NCBI RefSeq assembly: GCF_000379465.1
Contig: NZ_KB905465.1
Coordinates: forward strand, 124,001 to 188,000
Length of the DNA stretch: 64,000 bases
Source: Sciscionella marina DSM 45152
Lineage (GTDB): Bacteria > Actinomycetota > Actinomycetes > Mycobacteriales > Pseudonocardiaceae
Direction of reading: 5' to 3'
Every line of letters starts with the position of its first letter. The stretch's first letter is position 1. Positions 34,310 to 43,582 of this stretch are shown in pieces. The notes under the pieces were generated by a model. The model ran no database searches. It saw only the letters and a list, made by a program, of their open reading frames with translations, and was not told the DNA's origin. Both the position numbers and the translations under genes were made by a program.

Positions 34310-35865
34310 AGGTGTGGCTGCTGCACGCCGATCGCGACTCCGAGCAGGAGCCCGCGCAACCCTGCGATGCCGACACTCTCGCCGAAGACCTCGAACTGGG
34401 GACGCTCGTCGACGCGATGGCCGACGGCGACCCCTTCCTGGCGGCGACCGGACGGCGAATACTGTTGTCCAGCCGCACCGACCCGGACGAGCTGCGTTAC
34501 CGGCAGGCCGCCGTGCAGGACGCGATAGCACAACCCACAACCGTCGAACGGCTGTATCGTCTCGCGAGCCAAACCCTGGAACAACGCCGCCGCATCTGGC
34601 GGTCCCTGCTGCACAAACCGGAGACGATCCTGCCGTGGGCACTCGACACACTCGAGGTCTATCTCGACACGTTCGAGGAGCTGGCGCCGGTTCTCGATCA
34701 GGCGGATCGGTTCCGGTCACCGGCCTTCACACAGCTGTTCGATCGCCTGACCGGCGAGCTCGAGCAGGGTTACCTGAGCCGGGTCGGCACGATCTCGCAC
34801 ATGCTCCGGATGCGCTCCGGGGTATTGTTCAGCGCGACACTGGGGCGTGGCCACACCGGCAGCGACTACCTGTTGCATCAACCCCGGGACTGGCCGGCTC
34901 GGGCGCGCACAGCGGCTTCGCCGCGACGGAAGACCTACAGCTTCTCGATACCCGATCGCGACGAGGCCGGGGAACGCGCACTATCGGCGATGCGCGACCG
35001 GGCCCTGAGCACGGTCGCCGCCGTCGTCAGCCAGGTCGACGAGCACCTGTGCCTGTTCTTCACCACGTTGCGGCGCGAACTCGCCTTCTATCTCGGTACT
35101 GTGCGCCTGCACCGGCGGCTCACCGCTCTCGGGCAACCGACGTGTTTTCCCGTTGTGCACACCGTGAACGATCGGTCCTGGTCCGCGCGGCAACTCTACG
35201 ATCCCTGCCTGGCTCTGCACCAGGACAAAGCTGTGGCCGGTAATGACCTCCATGCCGACCACCGTGCTCTGGTGCTTGTCACCGGCGCGAATCGCGGCGG
35301 TAAGTCGACGTTCCTGCGTGGCCTCGGCGTGGCTCAGCTGATGACCCAGTGCGGAATGTTCGCACCGGCCGAGGAACTGGAGATCAGTATCTGTCCCGGG
35401 ATCGCGACCCACTATCGACTTGGTGAGAATCGGAGTCGCACGCGCGGGAAACTCGACGAGGAATTGCACAGGCTTTCCCGGATCGTCGAGCACGCCGAGC
35501 CCGGTGCACTGCTGCTGTGCAATGAATCGCTGGCGGCGACCAACGAACGAGAGGCCGCGCTGATCGGTTCCGAGCTGATCGCCGCCCTGGTCGAACGAGG
35601 CATCAGAATCGTGTTCGTGACCCACTTCTTCGAGCTGGCGAACAAGCTGACGCATCAGCATGGCTCCGGAGTGCTGTGCCTGCGCGCCGAGCGGCGCGCC
35701 GACGGGGAACGGACCTTCCGCATGACCGAGGGCGAGCCTTCGCCCACCAGTTTCGGCCAGGATCTCTACGCCCGGTTCTTCGGCGGCGAATCAGCCGATC
35801 CTGCCTGGTCCGAAACCGGGAGACCGGGATCCGCCGTGGTGTGGAACGGATCCGGGCGATCATGA
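34306..35865 (+). CDS. MutS-like ATPase, type B (R6 unit)
   Basis: This is a 519-residue protein. Walker A GANRGGKST (about 327-335), the LLLCNESLAATNEREA box (Walker B and signature-like) and VTHFFELANKL (H-loop) identify a MutS-family ATPase. The N-terminal half is helical with LRYRQAAVQD, a motif shared with type A and with the other type B copy at 51244-52752. The start ATG overlaps the stop of the type A gene, and its own stop overlaps the dynamin-like start. DNA or another ligand is unknown. Confidence 0.85.
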   Translation: MKVWLLHADRDSEQEPAQPCDADTLAEDLELGTLVDAMADGDPFLAATGRRILLSSRTDPDELRYRQAAVQDAIAQPTTVERLYRLASQTLEQRRRIWRSLLHKPETILPWALDTLEVYLDTFEELAPVLDQADRFRSPAFTQLFDRLTGELEQGYLSRVGTISHMLRMRSGVLFSATLGRGHTGSDYLLHQPRDWPARARTAASPRRKTYSFSIPDRDEAGERALSAMRDRALSTVAAVVSQVDEHLCLFFTTLRRELAFYLGTVRLHRRLTALGQPTCFPVVHTVNDRSWSARQLYDPCLALHQDKAVAGNDLHADHRALVLVTGANRGGKSTFLRGLGVAQLMTQCGMFAPAEELEISICPGIATHYRLGENRSRTRGKLDEELHRLSRIVEHAEPGALLLCNESLAATNEREAALIGSELIAALVERGIRIVFVTHFFELANKLTHQHGSGVLCLRAERRADGERTFRMTEGEPSPTSFGQDLYARFFGGESADPAWSETGRPGSAVVWNGSGRS

Positions 35866-37622
35866 GCGGCACCGGCAGCACCGATCCGCGACACGGCACC
35901 GCCCGGCTGTCCGTGCTGGCCGCGCAGGTGCGACCACTGTTGTCCACGGCGGAGAACCGAATCCTCGACGATGCCGTGCAGCGCACCCGACAGGGACAGC
36001 TGCGGGTGCTGGTCGTCGGCGAGGCCAAACGCGGCAAGAGCACACTGGTGAACCGGCTTTTCGGCACCGAACTGTTGCCCACAGGGGCATTGCCGGTCAC
36101 CAGTGTCGCCACGGTGGCCACGGTCGGCACCGACCGCAGCGCCGGGGTGCGCTACCTCGACGGCCACGAGCAGCTCATCGACACCGAGGAGATAACACGA
36201 TTCGTCAGCCAGCGCGAAAACCCCGACAACCGGATGGGAGTCGACCACGTCCATCTCACCGCGCCGAGCGCGGTGTTGCCCGACGGCATCCAAGTCGTCG
36301 ACACACCGGGCACCGGCTCGGTGCACACCGCCAACACCGAGGAATCGGCCCGCGCCCAAGCCACGGTCGATCTCGCGCTGTTCGTCGTGGCTGCCGATCC
36401 TCCCATCTCGGCAGCCGAGCTCAGCCTGGTCGACGACGTCATGACCACCGCCTCGGCCTCGGCGATCGTGATCAACAAGATCGATCTGGTCCCCGCGGCC
36501 GAGGTGCCCCGGATCGTCGAGTTCACCCGCGAGGCCATCGCCGGCGTCCTGGAATCCCCGCCGGTGCTGTTCCCGACCTCGCTCCGGCAACCGGGCGCCC
36601 CGACCGAACTCGCCACCTGGTTGTCCGGTCATATCGACGCGCACGGCACCCGCGACATCCAGAACTCCACCGCACGGGTGCTCCGCAGGCACGCGACATC
36701 CGCGCTCGACGGGTTGCGGGTACGGCAGCATCTGCTCCGGCAATCCCAGCGGCAGCAGGCCGATACGGTCGAGGCGCTGCGACAGATCCTCACCCGTGCG
36801 CAGGCCTCCTCCTCGACCGCCGCCGATCACATCCGCGGCGAGCGCGACCGTGTCCTGCGACAGCTCAACGACGACCACGAACACGCGGTGGCCGAGGCTC
36901 GCATGGCGATCGGGCGGGAAGCGGCCCTGCCGCTCACGACCACCGATCCGCCCGAAGAAGCGACCGCGCGGCGCCGCACGGAACTTTCGGCGCTCACCGG
37001 AGAGTACTGCGCCGTCTGGTTCGATTCCCTCGGCCCACGACTCGAGCAGGCCATGCGCGATGCGGCCGGTCAGGCTCTCGGCGAGCTGCGCGAACAGCTC
37101 CGGCAAGCGCGCCAGGCCGCTGAGCGGACACTGGACCTTCCGCTCTCGGATGTCGACGAGCCCGAACCGCCCACGCCACCACGCCTGCCGCACATAGCGC
37201 CGACCGATTCCGCCGTCTGGCACGAACTGGTCACCGGCACACTCGTCAAGCAACTCCCCCGCGGTGCACGCAGACAGCGGCTCCAGCGCCGGCTCCGCAC
37301 GTGGGGACCGGACAGGGCGGCGCAGGCATTCGGCAAAGCACGCGCCAGTCTTCAGCAGTGGCTGTACGATACGGCACTCACCTATGACCACAGCCTGGTC
37401 GCCATTCACCGAACCCAGCTTGCCGCGCTGGAAGAGGGAATCGACCACGTGCGACAGCACTCCTCCGACAGCGACACCGCAGCTCAGTGCACCGCATTGA
37501 CAACGCAGATCCATCGGCTCGAGCACGTTCTCGCCGAGCTGGACACCGTGCGTGCACCCGAGTTCGCAGGCGAACACTCCACCCGGACGCCAGGGAATCG
37601 GCAACTGCCCGGCAACGAATAG
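35862..37622 (+). CDS. Dynamin-like GTPase
   Basis: This is a 586-residue protein. G1 GEAKRGKST (about 53-61), G3 DTPG (147-150) and G4 NKID (205-208) form a dynamin-type GTPase domain. A long helical region with many Gln and Arg follows (about 260-480), then a short basic segment that could touch membrane. Bacterial dynamin-like proteins remodel or seal stressed membranes. It is coupled by ATGA overlap to the type B MutS-like gene and is last in the R6 unit. The type A and B pair at 51-54 kb has no such partner. Confidence 0.85.
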   Translation: MSGTGSTDPRHGTARLSVLAAQVRPLLSTAENRILDDAVQRTRQGQLRVLVVGEAKRGKSTLVNRLFGTELLPTGALPVTSVATVATVGTDRSAGVRYLDGHEQLIDTEEITRFVSQRENPDNRMGVDHVHLTAPSAVLPDGIQVVDTPGTGSVHTANTEESARAQATVDLALFVVAADPPISAAELSLVDDVMTTASASAIVINKIDLVPAAEVPRIVEFTREAIAGVLESPPVLFPTSLRQPGAPTELATWLSGHIDAHGTRDIQNSTARVLRRHATSALDGLRVRQHLLRQSQRQQADTVEALRQILTRAQASSSTAADHIRGERDRVLRQLNDDHEHAVAEARMAIGREAALPLTTTDPPEEATARRRTELSALTGEYCAVWFDSLGPRLEQAMRDAAGQALGELREQLRQARQAAERTLDLPLSDVDEPEPPTPPRLPHIAPTDSAVWHELVTGTLVKQLPRGARRQRLQRRLRTWGPDRAAQAFGKARASLQQWLYDTALTYDHSLVAIHRTQLAALEEGIDHVRQHSSDSDTAAQCTALTTQIHRLEHVLAELDTVRAPEFAGEHSTRTPGNRQLPGNE

Positions 37623-37752
37623 ATTCCGGTCACGCCGACGAACGAACCCGAGCCGGGCGCCGGTCCAGCCCGTCCGGAAACCAGCCGGAACGGAGGTCAC
37701 GGCTGCTCATCGCGGCACACGGGCCTGGTTCGGAGGGAGCGTTTACCCGGTA

Positions 37753-37781
37753 TTGCCGCGGCTTCGCGGAACGAATATGCT
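37753..37781 (+). promoter_or_regulatory. Promoter of the R7 unit
   Basis: TTGCCG (37753-37758), a 17-bp spacer and TATGCT (37776-37781). The aptamer begins 10 bp after the -10 box, so transcription should start at its edge. Confidence 0.65.
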
Positions 37782-37791
37782 CGGGAGCAAT

Positions 37792-37842
37792 GGCGATGGG
37801 GCTCGCCAACAACCGCGGCGCTTCGCTGCTGACGGTCCCTGG
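37792..37842 (+). promoter_or_regulatory. Fluoride riboswitch R7
   Basis: GGCGATGGGGCTCGCC (P1), the conserved AACC, P3 GCGGCG/CGCTGC, then TGACGGTCCCTGG. Loop GGGGCT pairs with GGTCCC. GGTCCCTG pairs with CAGGAGCC in 7 of 8 positions; that segment holds the SD of the pyrophosphatase-Usp gene. It is a close match to the fluoride consensus. Confidence 0.88.
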
Positions 37843-37876
37843 TCGATGCGGTAGTGCGCGGTCAGGAGCCACGTGG

Positions 37877-38911
37877 ATGATGCTGGGCGAGCAACGTATG
37901 GTGGACGTCGTAGTCGAACAGCCGCGAGGTCACCGCCACCGATACGAGGTCGGCCATGATGGCCTGAAAAAGCGTCTGCAGGGAATAATCCAGACTCACG
38001 CCCGATGTCCCGGTGAATACGGCTATATCGTCGGAACCGCGGACTCCGGTGGGCCGCTGCACGCCGTCGTGCTGACCGAGGAAGCCACTTTTCCCGGTTG
38101 CGTCATCACGGCCCGGCCGATCGGTGTGCTGTGTTACGAACGAGATATGCGCGCATCCGTGATCGTCGCGGTTCCCGCGGTTTATTCCTCCTATCAGGAA
38201 ATCGAGGACATCGACTCCTTGCCCGGGCACCATCGGACCGAACTGCGACAGCGGATCGAGCGGCTGACGGGGGTACAGCCCGATAGGGACGCGACCGTCA
38301 CGAAGTGGGGAGACCACACTATGGCACGGCGAATCATCAACAAGGCCTTGGACGATTCCGGCGAACAGAACACGGCTGTTCGATCGGCCGCAGATCAGCC
38401 CGCTGCGGAACCCCGGGGGCATCCGGGCGACCGGGGAGCTACGGCCCCTCGTTTCGCCGCGCACGCGGTTCTGGGTTTCGAGCCGCATCATGAGGGTGAC
38501 ACGGTGCTGGCGGCCGGAGTGGATCTCGCGTCCCGTCTGGGGCTCACCTTGCACGTGGTGCATGCCATCAACCTCACCGACTATCCGGTCGATCCGGATT
38601 CCGCGAACTGGGAACGTGACGGTCAGTCCCATGTGGACGCCGACCGGCGCCGAGCCGAGAACATGCTGCGGCGATCCGGGATCACGTGGACCTATCGGGC
38701 CGATCGTGGCGACCCGGTACAGCTGCTGCGCGGTGTGGCGGACGAATACGACGCGTTGATGTTCATCGTCGGCAGCTCCGGAGAAGGGCCGAGCCGTGTG
38801 GTGCGGCGCCTCTTGCAATCACCGTCGGTCTCGCATGCCTTGATCAACCGGACCCACAGACCGGTGGTGGTGGTCCCCCCGCATGCCCTGGAACACACGG
38901 CACCCAGCTGA
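37877..38911 (+). CDS. Degenerate inorganic pyrophosphatase fused to UspA domain
   Basis: This is a 344-residue protein. Residues 8-135 align by eye with family I soluble pyrophosphatases: VVVEQPRGHRHRYEV, CPGEYGYI, PLHAVVL, FPGCVITARPIGVL, VIVAVPAVY. The catalytic metal ligands are gone: the DGDPxD motif reads SGGPLH (57-62), the later two Asp and a Lys are not present, and KYE is RYE. Residues about 190-335 are a UspA domain with a VGSSGEGPSRVV nucleotide loop. The frame is continuous across the junction. AGGAG lies 8 nt before ATG 37877. Pyrophosphatase is a classic fluoride target, so a sensing or scaffold role is possible. Confidence 0.8.
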   Translation: MMLGEQRMVDVVVEQPRGHRHRYEVGHDGLKKRLQGIIQTHARCPGEYGYIVGTADSGGPLHAVVLTEEATFPGCVITARPIGVLCYERDMRASVIVAVPAVYSSYQEIEDIDSLPGHHRTELRQRIERLTGVQPDRDATVTKWGDHTMARRIINKALDDSGEQNTAVRSAADQPAAEPRGHPGDRGATAPRFAAHAVLGFEPHHEGDTVLAAGVDLASRLGLTLHVVHAINLTDYPVDPDSANWERDGQSHVDADRRRAENMLRRSGITWTYRADRGDPVQLLRGVADEYDALMFIVGSSGEGPSRVVRRLLQSPSVSHALINRTHRPVVVVPPHALEHTAPS

Positions 38912-38977
38912 AGGGACATCTCCGGAACGGCTTGCACCGGTCGCGGTGTCGCGGCGACGTCCTCGGAGTGTGCACGG

Positions 38978-39889
38978 CTATGGGACCTCGGCCCCCGAGT
39001 GTTTGCCGGGGACGGATACCGACGCCGATTCCTGCTTTGTGCGCCACCGATACCAGAACGGCGATCGTCCTCCGGGGGCACGACGCGCGATAGCCGCCCG
39101 GGACAAGGCTTTGATGATCGTAGCGCCGGCTTGTCCGGTGATCATCTCGATCTGGAGCGCGGACAGACCGCAGTCGGTGTACAGGGCATCGAGTGCCTCA
39201 CGCGTGAGAACGACCGGGCTCGGAAAGCGTTCCCAGACGGGTCTTCCCGGCGGGACAAGGGGAATACCGAACCGGCGCAGCGTCTCGAGAACCGCTTCGT
39301 CTTCATACAGTGCCGAGATGAGTTCGACACCATCGGAGCTCTCGGCGTGGTTCCCACCGAAGCGAACCGCCACACCGGCGTCATGCGCCGTGCGCAGCGT
39401 GCTTTGATAGGGAGCCTGCAGCCGCTCGCTGATCTCGAGCAGCGACAAGGCACATTCGTCATGGAGATAGGCGAGCGCGGCGACGTCGATCTTGTGCCGG
39501 TCGGCTCGGTCCAGACCGCCGCGCGGGCGCGCCGCTATCCCGGCCTGGCGAAGCCGGGTACGGACGCGGCGTTCCGGTATTTCGAACAACGCGGCGATCT
39601 GCTTCGAGGACAACCGTTCCTGCTCGTACAGTCGTCGCAATACGGTGGAAAACCCGGGCGGTTCGGCCACCCGGCGAGCCGGGCGAGCACGTCCGGCACC
39701 TCTCGATGCGACGGAAACGCCTGCCTCCTCGAGTAGGCGAGTCGCGCGCCGGCGATCGATACCGAGATCCACGGCGATCTGTCGTATCGATTCCCCTCGG
39801 CATGTGTAAGCATGCACCACGGCGTCTTCCAGCGTGTCGATGCTGGCACAGACACAGGAAAAGCCGTCCACAATGGCCTGACTACCCAC
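38978..39889 (-). CDS. Protein with four HTH-like repeats (possible regulator)
   Basis: This is a 303-residue protein. Four HTH-like units are visible: ESIRQIAVDLGIDRRRATRL (about 33-52), LSSKQIAALFEIPERRVRTR (93-112), LSLLEISERLQAPYQSTLR (149-167) and LSALQIEMITGQAGATIIKA (244-263). The first, second and fourth end in a G/A-(I/V)-rich turn followed by a basic RxxG patch. No ligand domain is obvious. GTG 39889 follows GGAGGGG. R8 lies about 30 nt upstream. It may regulate other genes of the island or bind DNA structurally. I know no named family. Confidence 0.6.
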   Translation of the reverse strand: MGSQAIVDGFSCVCASIDTLEDAVVHAYTCRGESIRQIAVDLGIDRRRATRLLEEAGVSVASRGAGRARPARRVAEPPGFSTVLRRLYEQERLSSKQIAALFEIPERRVRTRLRQAGIAARPRGGLDRADRHKIDVAALAYLHDECALSLLEISERLQAPYQSTLRTAHDAGVAVRFGGNHAESSDGVELISALYEDEAVLETLRRFGIPLVPPGRPVWERFPSPVVLTREALDALYTDCGLSALQIEMITGQAGATIIKALSRAAIARRAPGGRSPFWYRWRTKQESASVSVPGKHSGAEVP

Positions 39890-39918
39890 GAGACTACCCC
39901 TCCGGCAGCGGTCTTCCG

Positions 39919-39971
39919 GGTAGAAGCCATCAGGACGTCACGGTGTCCGGTTCACGGTGGGCCTCATCACC
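39919..39971 (-). promoter_or_regulatory. Fluoride riboswitch R8
   Basis: Minus strand: GGTGATGAGGCCCACC (P1), AACC, P3 GGAC/GTCC, then TGATGGCTTCTACCC. Loop GAGGCC pairs with GGCTTC, a coordinated change compared with the GGGGCT/GGTCCC copies. CTACCC is complementary to GGGTAG next to the SD of the HTH-repeat gene. Confidence 0.87.
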
Positions 39972-40133
39972 GTCGAGACTTCTTTCTTACTAGGCGGATC
40001 GAGGCGTCGCAAGTACTGTCGTAGAGTTCGTTCTCACGTCTACTCCGTTCGGTTTCGCACGAAACACGGGCATGGCAACGGATCGGGTGCTCGAAGAGCC
40101 GAATCCGTGGATCGGCCGGTACGAGACGGTCGG

Positions 40134-41429
40134 CTATTCCCCGCGGACCGGTATCGTTCCGGCGGGCAGTCCGTAGGGCATGCTCTGTTCGCCGCGTTCG
40201 ATCGCGAGTAGCCGGTTGTACTTGGCGACCCGCTCACCGCGGGCGGGCGCCCCGGCCTTGATCTGGCCGCAACCGATACCCACGGCGAGATCGGCGATGA
40301 AGTCGTCCGGGGTCTCGCCCGAGCGATGCGAGACCATCTGTCCCAGCCCGCCGGCTTGCGCTCGTTCGATGGCCTGGCGAATCTCGGTGACGGTGCCTGC
40401 CTGGTTGGGCTTGATCAGCACGGCGGTGCAGAGCTCTTCGCGGACGGCCCTGTCGATCAGCTCCGCATTGGTGACCAACAGATCGTCACCGACGATCTGC
40501 GTTCGTTCTCCGAGTTCCTCGGTGAGCAGCCGCCAGCCGTCGAGATCGTCCTCGGCCATCCCATCCTCGATGCTCCATACCGGATAGTCGCGGACGATCT
40601 CCACATACCGCGCGGCCAGTTCGGCGGCACTGTGCGAATGTCCGGCCAATCGGTAGGTTCCGTCCGGATCCCGGAACTGAGACGCCGCCGGGTCGATGGC
40701 GATGGCGAGCCCGTCGAGTCCCTCCGCGTAACCCGCATCCTGAATAGCGCGTTGCAGCAATTCGATCGCCTGTTCCGGAGTGCGAAGGTCCGGCGCGAAA
40801 CCACCTTCATCACCGAGGCCGGTCGCATACTTCTGCTCGGCCAGCAGCGCCCGCAAACGGTGGTACACCTCTGCTCCCGCGCGAACGCCCTCGGTCAGCG
40901 AAGGAGCACCGATCGCGGCGATCATGAACTCCTGGAATTCCAAACTCGTCCTGGCGTGCGCGCCACCGTTGAGGATGTTCATATGTGGCACGGGTAGGCG
41001 CGGTTGCCCGCGTCGGGACCGGAGGCTCGCCCACAGCGGACGTTCACCGATCTCGGCCATCAGACGCGCCACCGCGAGCGAAACTCCGATCAGGGCGTTA
41101 CCACCGAGCCGGTCCCGGGTCCGCGTTCCATCGGCCTCGATCATCGCCTGGTCGATGGCCTCCTGACCTTCCCAGGTGCGGGACCGGAGAAGGTCGGCGA
41201 TTTCCCCGTTGACCGAGGCGACCGCTTTCGTGACTCCGGCGCCGGAATACCGGTTCGGGTCGCCGTCACGGAGGTCATGTGCCTCCTTGCTTCCCGTGGA
41301 CGCCCCGACCGGCACGCTCGCCGAGGTACGGAGTCCGTCCCCGCGCATCACGGTCACCGATAATGTCGGCATGCCACGCGAATCGAGAATCTCTTCGGCG
41401 TGCACGGAGGAAAGATGCAGTCGGCTCAC
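40134..41429 (-). CDS. eno: Second enolase (phosphopyruvate hydratase), divergent type
   Basis: This is a 431-residue enzyme converting 2-phosphoglycerate to phosphoenolpyruvate. Catalytic and metal residues are in place by alignment with yeast enolase: His157, Glu166, Glu208 in GDEGG, Asp246, Glu288, Asp315, Lys340, His368 in VSHRSGET and Lys391. The mobile loop reads VPVGASTG, with Val41 where enolases nearly always have Ser (VPSGAST). GTG 41429 has AAGGAG upstream. It follows the Hyf-like genes on the same strand with 107 bp between and likely belongs to the R9 unit. The sequence suggests an accessory, stress-related copy, not the housekeeping one. Confidence 0.88.
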   Translation of the reverse strand: MSRLHLSSVHAEEILDSRGMPTLSVTVMRGDGLRTSASVPVGASTGSKEAHDLRDGDPNRYSGAGVTKAVASVNGEIADLLRSRTWEGQEAIDQAMIEADGTRTRDRLGGNALIGVSLAVARLMAEIGERPLWASLRSRRGQPRLPVPHMNILNGGAHARTSLEFQEFMIAAIGAPSLTEGVRAGAEVYHRLRALLAEQKYATGLGDEGGFAPDLRTPEQAIELLQRAIQDAGYAEGLDGLAIAIDPAASQFRDPDGTYRLAGHSHSAAELAARYVEIVRDYPVWSIEDGMAEDDLDGWRLLTEELGERTQIVGDDLLVTNAELIDRAVREELCTAVLIKPNQAGTVTEIRQAIERAQAGGLGQMVSHRSGETPDDFIADLAVGIGCGQIKAGAPARGERVAKYNRLLAIERGEQSMPYGLPAGTIPVRGE

Positions 41430-41536
41430 AATGATGTGTCTCCTTAGGTTTCGGGAACATGACCGCCGGTTCCGGACCTGAAATTTCCGGGAACGGCGGG
41501 GGCCGGTCATCTCCGTACTGGCACTGTGTTTCACCT

Positions 41537-43582
41537 CTAGTTCAGCGCGACGACGACAGCGAGCACGGCAACGAAAGCGATGAGCATATAGCTGACATAG
41601 GCGTCGAGCCTGCCGTTCTGCAGCCGTTTCACGATATGGATCAGTCCCAGGAACGGCTTGAGCAGCGGCCGGTAAAGCAATTTCTCGACAAGCTCGGCCA
41701 CGTCACTGGTGTAACCCAGGTGCGCGGTCTCGATGTCATGGTCCTGGTCGGTCTGCTGCCCGCCGGTCTCGGCCTCGAGGACGTGCAGCTCCGAGCGGGT
41801 GAGCAGGACATTGGCGAGAACTTTGCGGGTGGGATTGGCGAATCCGAAAGGAGTGTATTGGTTCTCGCCTGCCACACCGCTGGTGGCCGAACGCCAGGCC
41901 GGGACCGATCGTATTCGCCATACCCGGTGACGGCCGAACGCGATGGCGATAGCCAGGACGCACAGCGCCAGCACGGGAATCGCGATGATCAGCCAGGACG
42001 GGGAGAGTATCGAGAAATCCGGGTAGACCGGCTGTACTATCCACGGCGACTTCGATACACCTTCCAGGACATGCCGCGGCACGATCTCGCTCAGCCCGGT
42101 GGTCACGACGGTGAGTTCGAGCGGAGTGACCGCCGCGATGGCGAGGCAAGCGAATGCCAATACGAGAAGTCCGATACGGGCGACACCGCCGGCATCGAGT
42201 TGCCGGTGCACCTCGTGCCAGCCGCGCGGCCCGAGAACGGTGAGGCCGACGATCCGGACGAACGCGACGGCGGCGAATCCCACGGTGAGGGCCACGAGCG
42301 CACCGCTGATCGCGAGTGGGAGCGCGAAATACAGGTGGCCGACCCGGAACTGCTGCATCAGGGCCTCGAGCAGAAACCATTCGGAGACGAAGCCCACGGT
42401 CAGCGGCAGCCCGGCCAGCGTGACGGCACCGACCGCAAGGCCGGCGCCGCTGGTGCGCAAGCGGTGCCCGACACCACGCAGTTGTTCCAGTTCAACGGTC
42501 CCGGTGGCGGCTTCGATCGTCGCGGTACTGCAGAACAGCAGCGACTTCGCGATCGCGTGGGCGATCATCTGCAGGGTGGCGGCCACCAGGCCGATGCCGA
42601 TCAGCTGTGGTTTCGCCAGGGCGGCACCGACCAGCGCCACCGCGAAACCGACGGTGATGAGCCCACCGTTCTCGACACTGGAGTAGGCGACGACTTCGGT
42701 GAGCCTGGTCTGCACCGTGGTGTGGACGATGCCCAGCACCGCCGTGCACGAGGCGAGCAGCAGCAGTACCACGACGAGCCACACCGGTGGCCGCCCGAGC
42801 ACCTCCAAGGTGCGCCACATGCCATAGAAACCCACGTTCACCGCGACTCCGGCCAGCAGTGCACGCAACGGTCCGGGGGCGGCCGCGTACCCTCGTGGCA
42901 TCCAGACATGGAACGGGATCACTCCGACCTTGACCGCGAATCCGGCCAGCAGCAGCGCATACGCGGCGTCCCGGACACCACCGCCGGAGACGTGGGTGAA
43001 GCTGCTGATCGTGAAACTTCCACTGCGGCTGGAGAGCAGCAGAAAGCCCAGCAGCAGAAAGGCTCCGCTGATCTTGCCGAGAATGACGGTCACGTTCGCG
43101 GCGTTCGGGCGCCCCGCGCGCCCGCGGTCGTGCGCGACGATCAGGTAGAAGGACAACGTCAACGCCTCCCAGGCGAACAGGAAGCAGAACACGTTGTCGG
43201 CGGACAGAATCGTCGCGATCGCCGCCAGGGCGATACTCTGCGCGCTCGCGAGCCCGCGGGCTCTTACCTGACCCGGACGGCGTGCCCAGTGCACGGTCAC
43301 CACGCTCACCAGAGTCGCGACACCGAACACCAATACCAGGAACAGCCCGGAAAGCCGCCCCACGACCAGTCGACTGTCGCCGAACCCGAAGAAAGCATCA
43401 AGATGCAGGGTGACGCCGTGCCCGGCCATGGCCTCGGCACCGGCAAGGGTGAACAGGACGCTCGCCACCGCGGCCAGCAGGTACGGTGCCGGCCGCAGGC
43501 TCGGGCGCGAGACACCGAACACGACGTCGACCACGAGCGCGAGCCCACAGCAGGCGTATCCGGCGATGAAGACGGCGTTCAT
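41537..43582 (-). CDS. HyfB/HycC-like proton-pumping membrane subunit
   Basis: This is a 681-residue membrane protein with about 15-16 helices. It belongs to the Mrp/NuoL family: the conserved Lys in GFAVKVGVIPFHVWMPRGY and the Glu in FLFAWEALTLSFYLI mark the antiporter core. A C-terminal extension with a lateral-helix-like segment (TSDVAELVEKLLYRPLLK) is present. In hydrogenase-4 and Ehr complexes this subunit translocates H+ or Na+. The start overlaps the NuoB-like gene by 4 bp. It is the last structural gene of the complex before enolase. Confidence 0.85.
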   Translation of the reverse strand: MNAVFIAGYACCGLALVVDVVFGVSRPSLRPAPYLLAAVASVLFTLAGAEAMAGHGVTLHLDAFFGFGDSRLVVGRLSGLFLVLVFGVATLVSVVTVHWARRPGQVRARGLASAQSIALAAIATILSADNVFCFLFAWEALTLSFYLIVAHDRGRAGRPNAANVTVILGKISGAFLLLGFLLLSSRSGSFTISSFTHVSGGGVRDAAYALLLAGFAVKVGVIPFHVWMPRGYAAAPGPLRALLAGVAVNVGFYGMWRTLEVLGRPPVWLVVVLLLLASCTAVLGIVHTTVQTRLTEVVAYSSVENGGLITVGFAVALVGAALAKPQLIGIGLVAATLQMIAHAIAKSLLFCSTATIEAATGTVELEQLRGVGHRLRTSGAGLAVGAVTLAGLPLTVGFVSEWFLLEALMQQFRVGHLYFALPLAISGALVALTVGFAAVAFVRIVGLTVLGPRGWHEVHRQLDAGGVARIGLLVLAFACLAIAAVTPLELTVVTTGLSEIVPRHVLEGVSKSPWIVQPVYPDFSILSPSWLIIAIPVLALCVLAIAIAFGRHRVWRIRSVPAWRSATSGVAGENQYTPFGFANPTRKVLANVLLTRSELHVLEAETGGQQTDQDHDIETAHLGYTSDVAELVEKLLYRPLLKPFLGLIHIVKRLQNGRLDAYVSYMLIAFVAVLAVVVALN

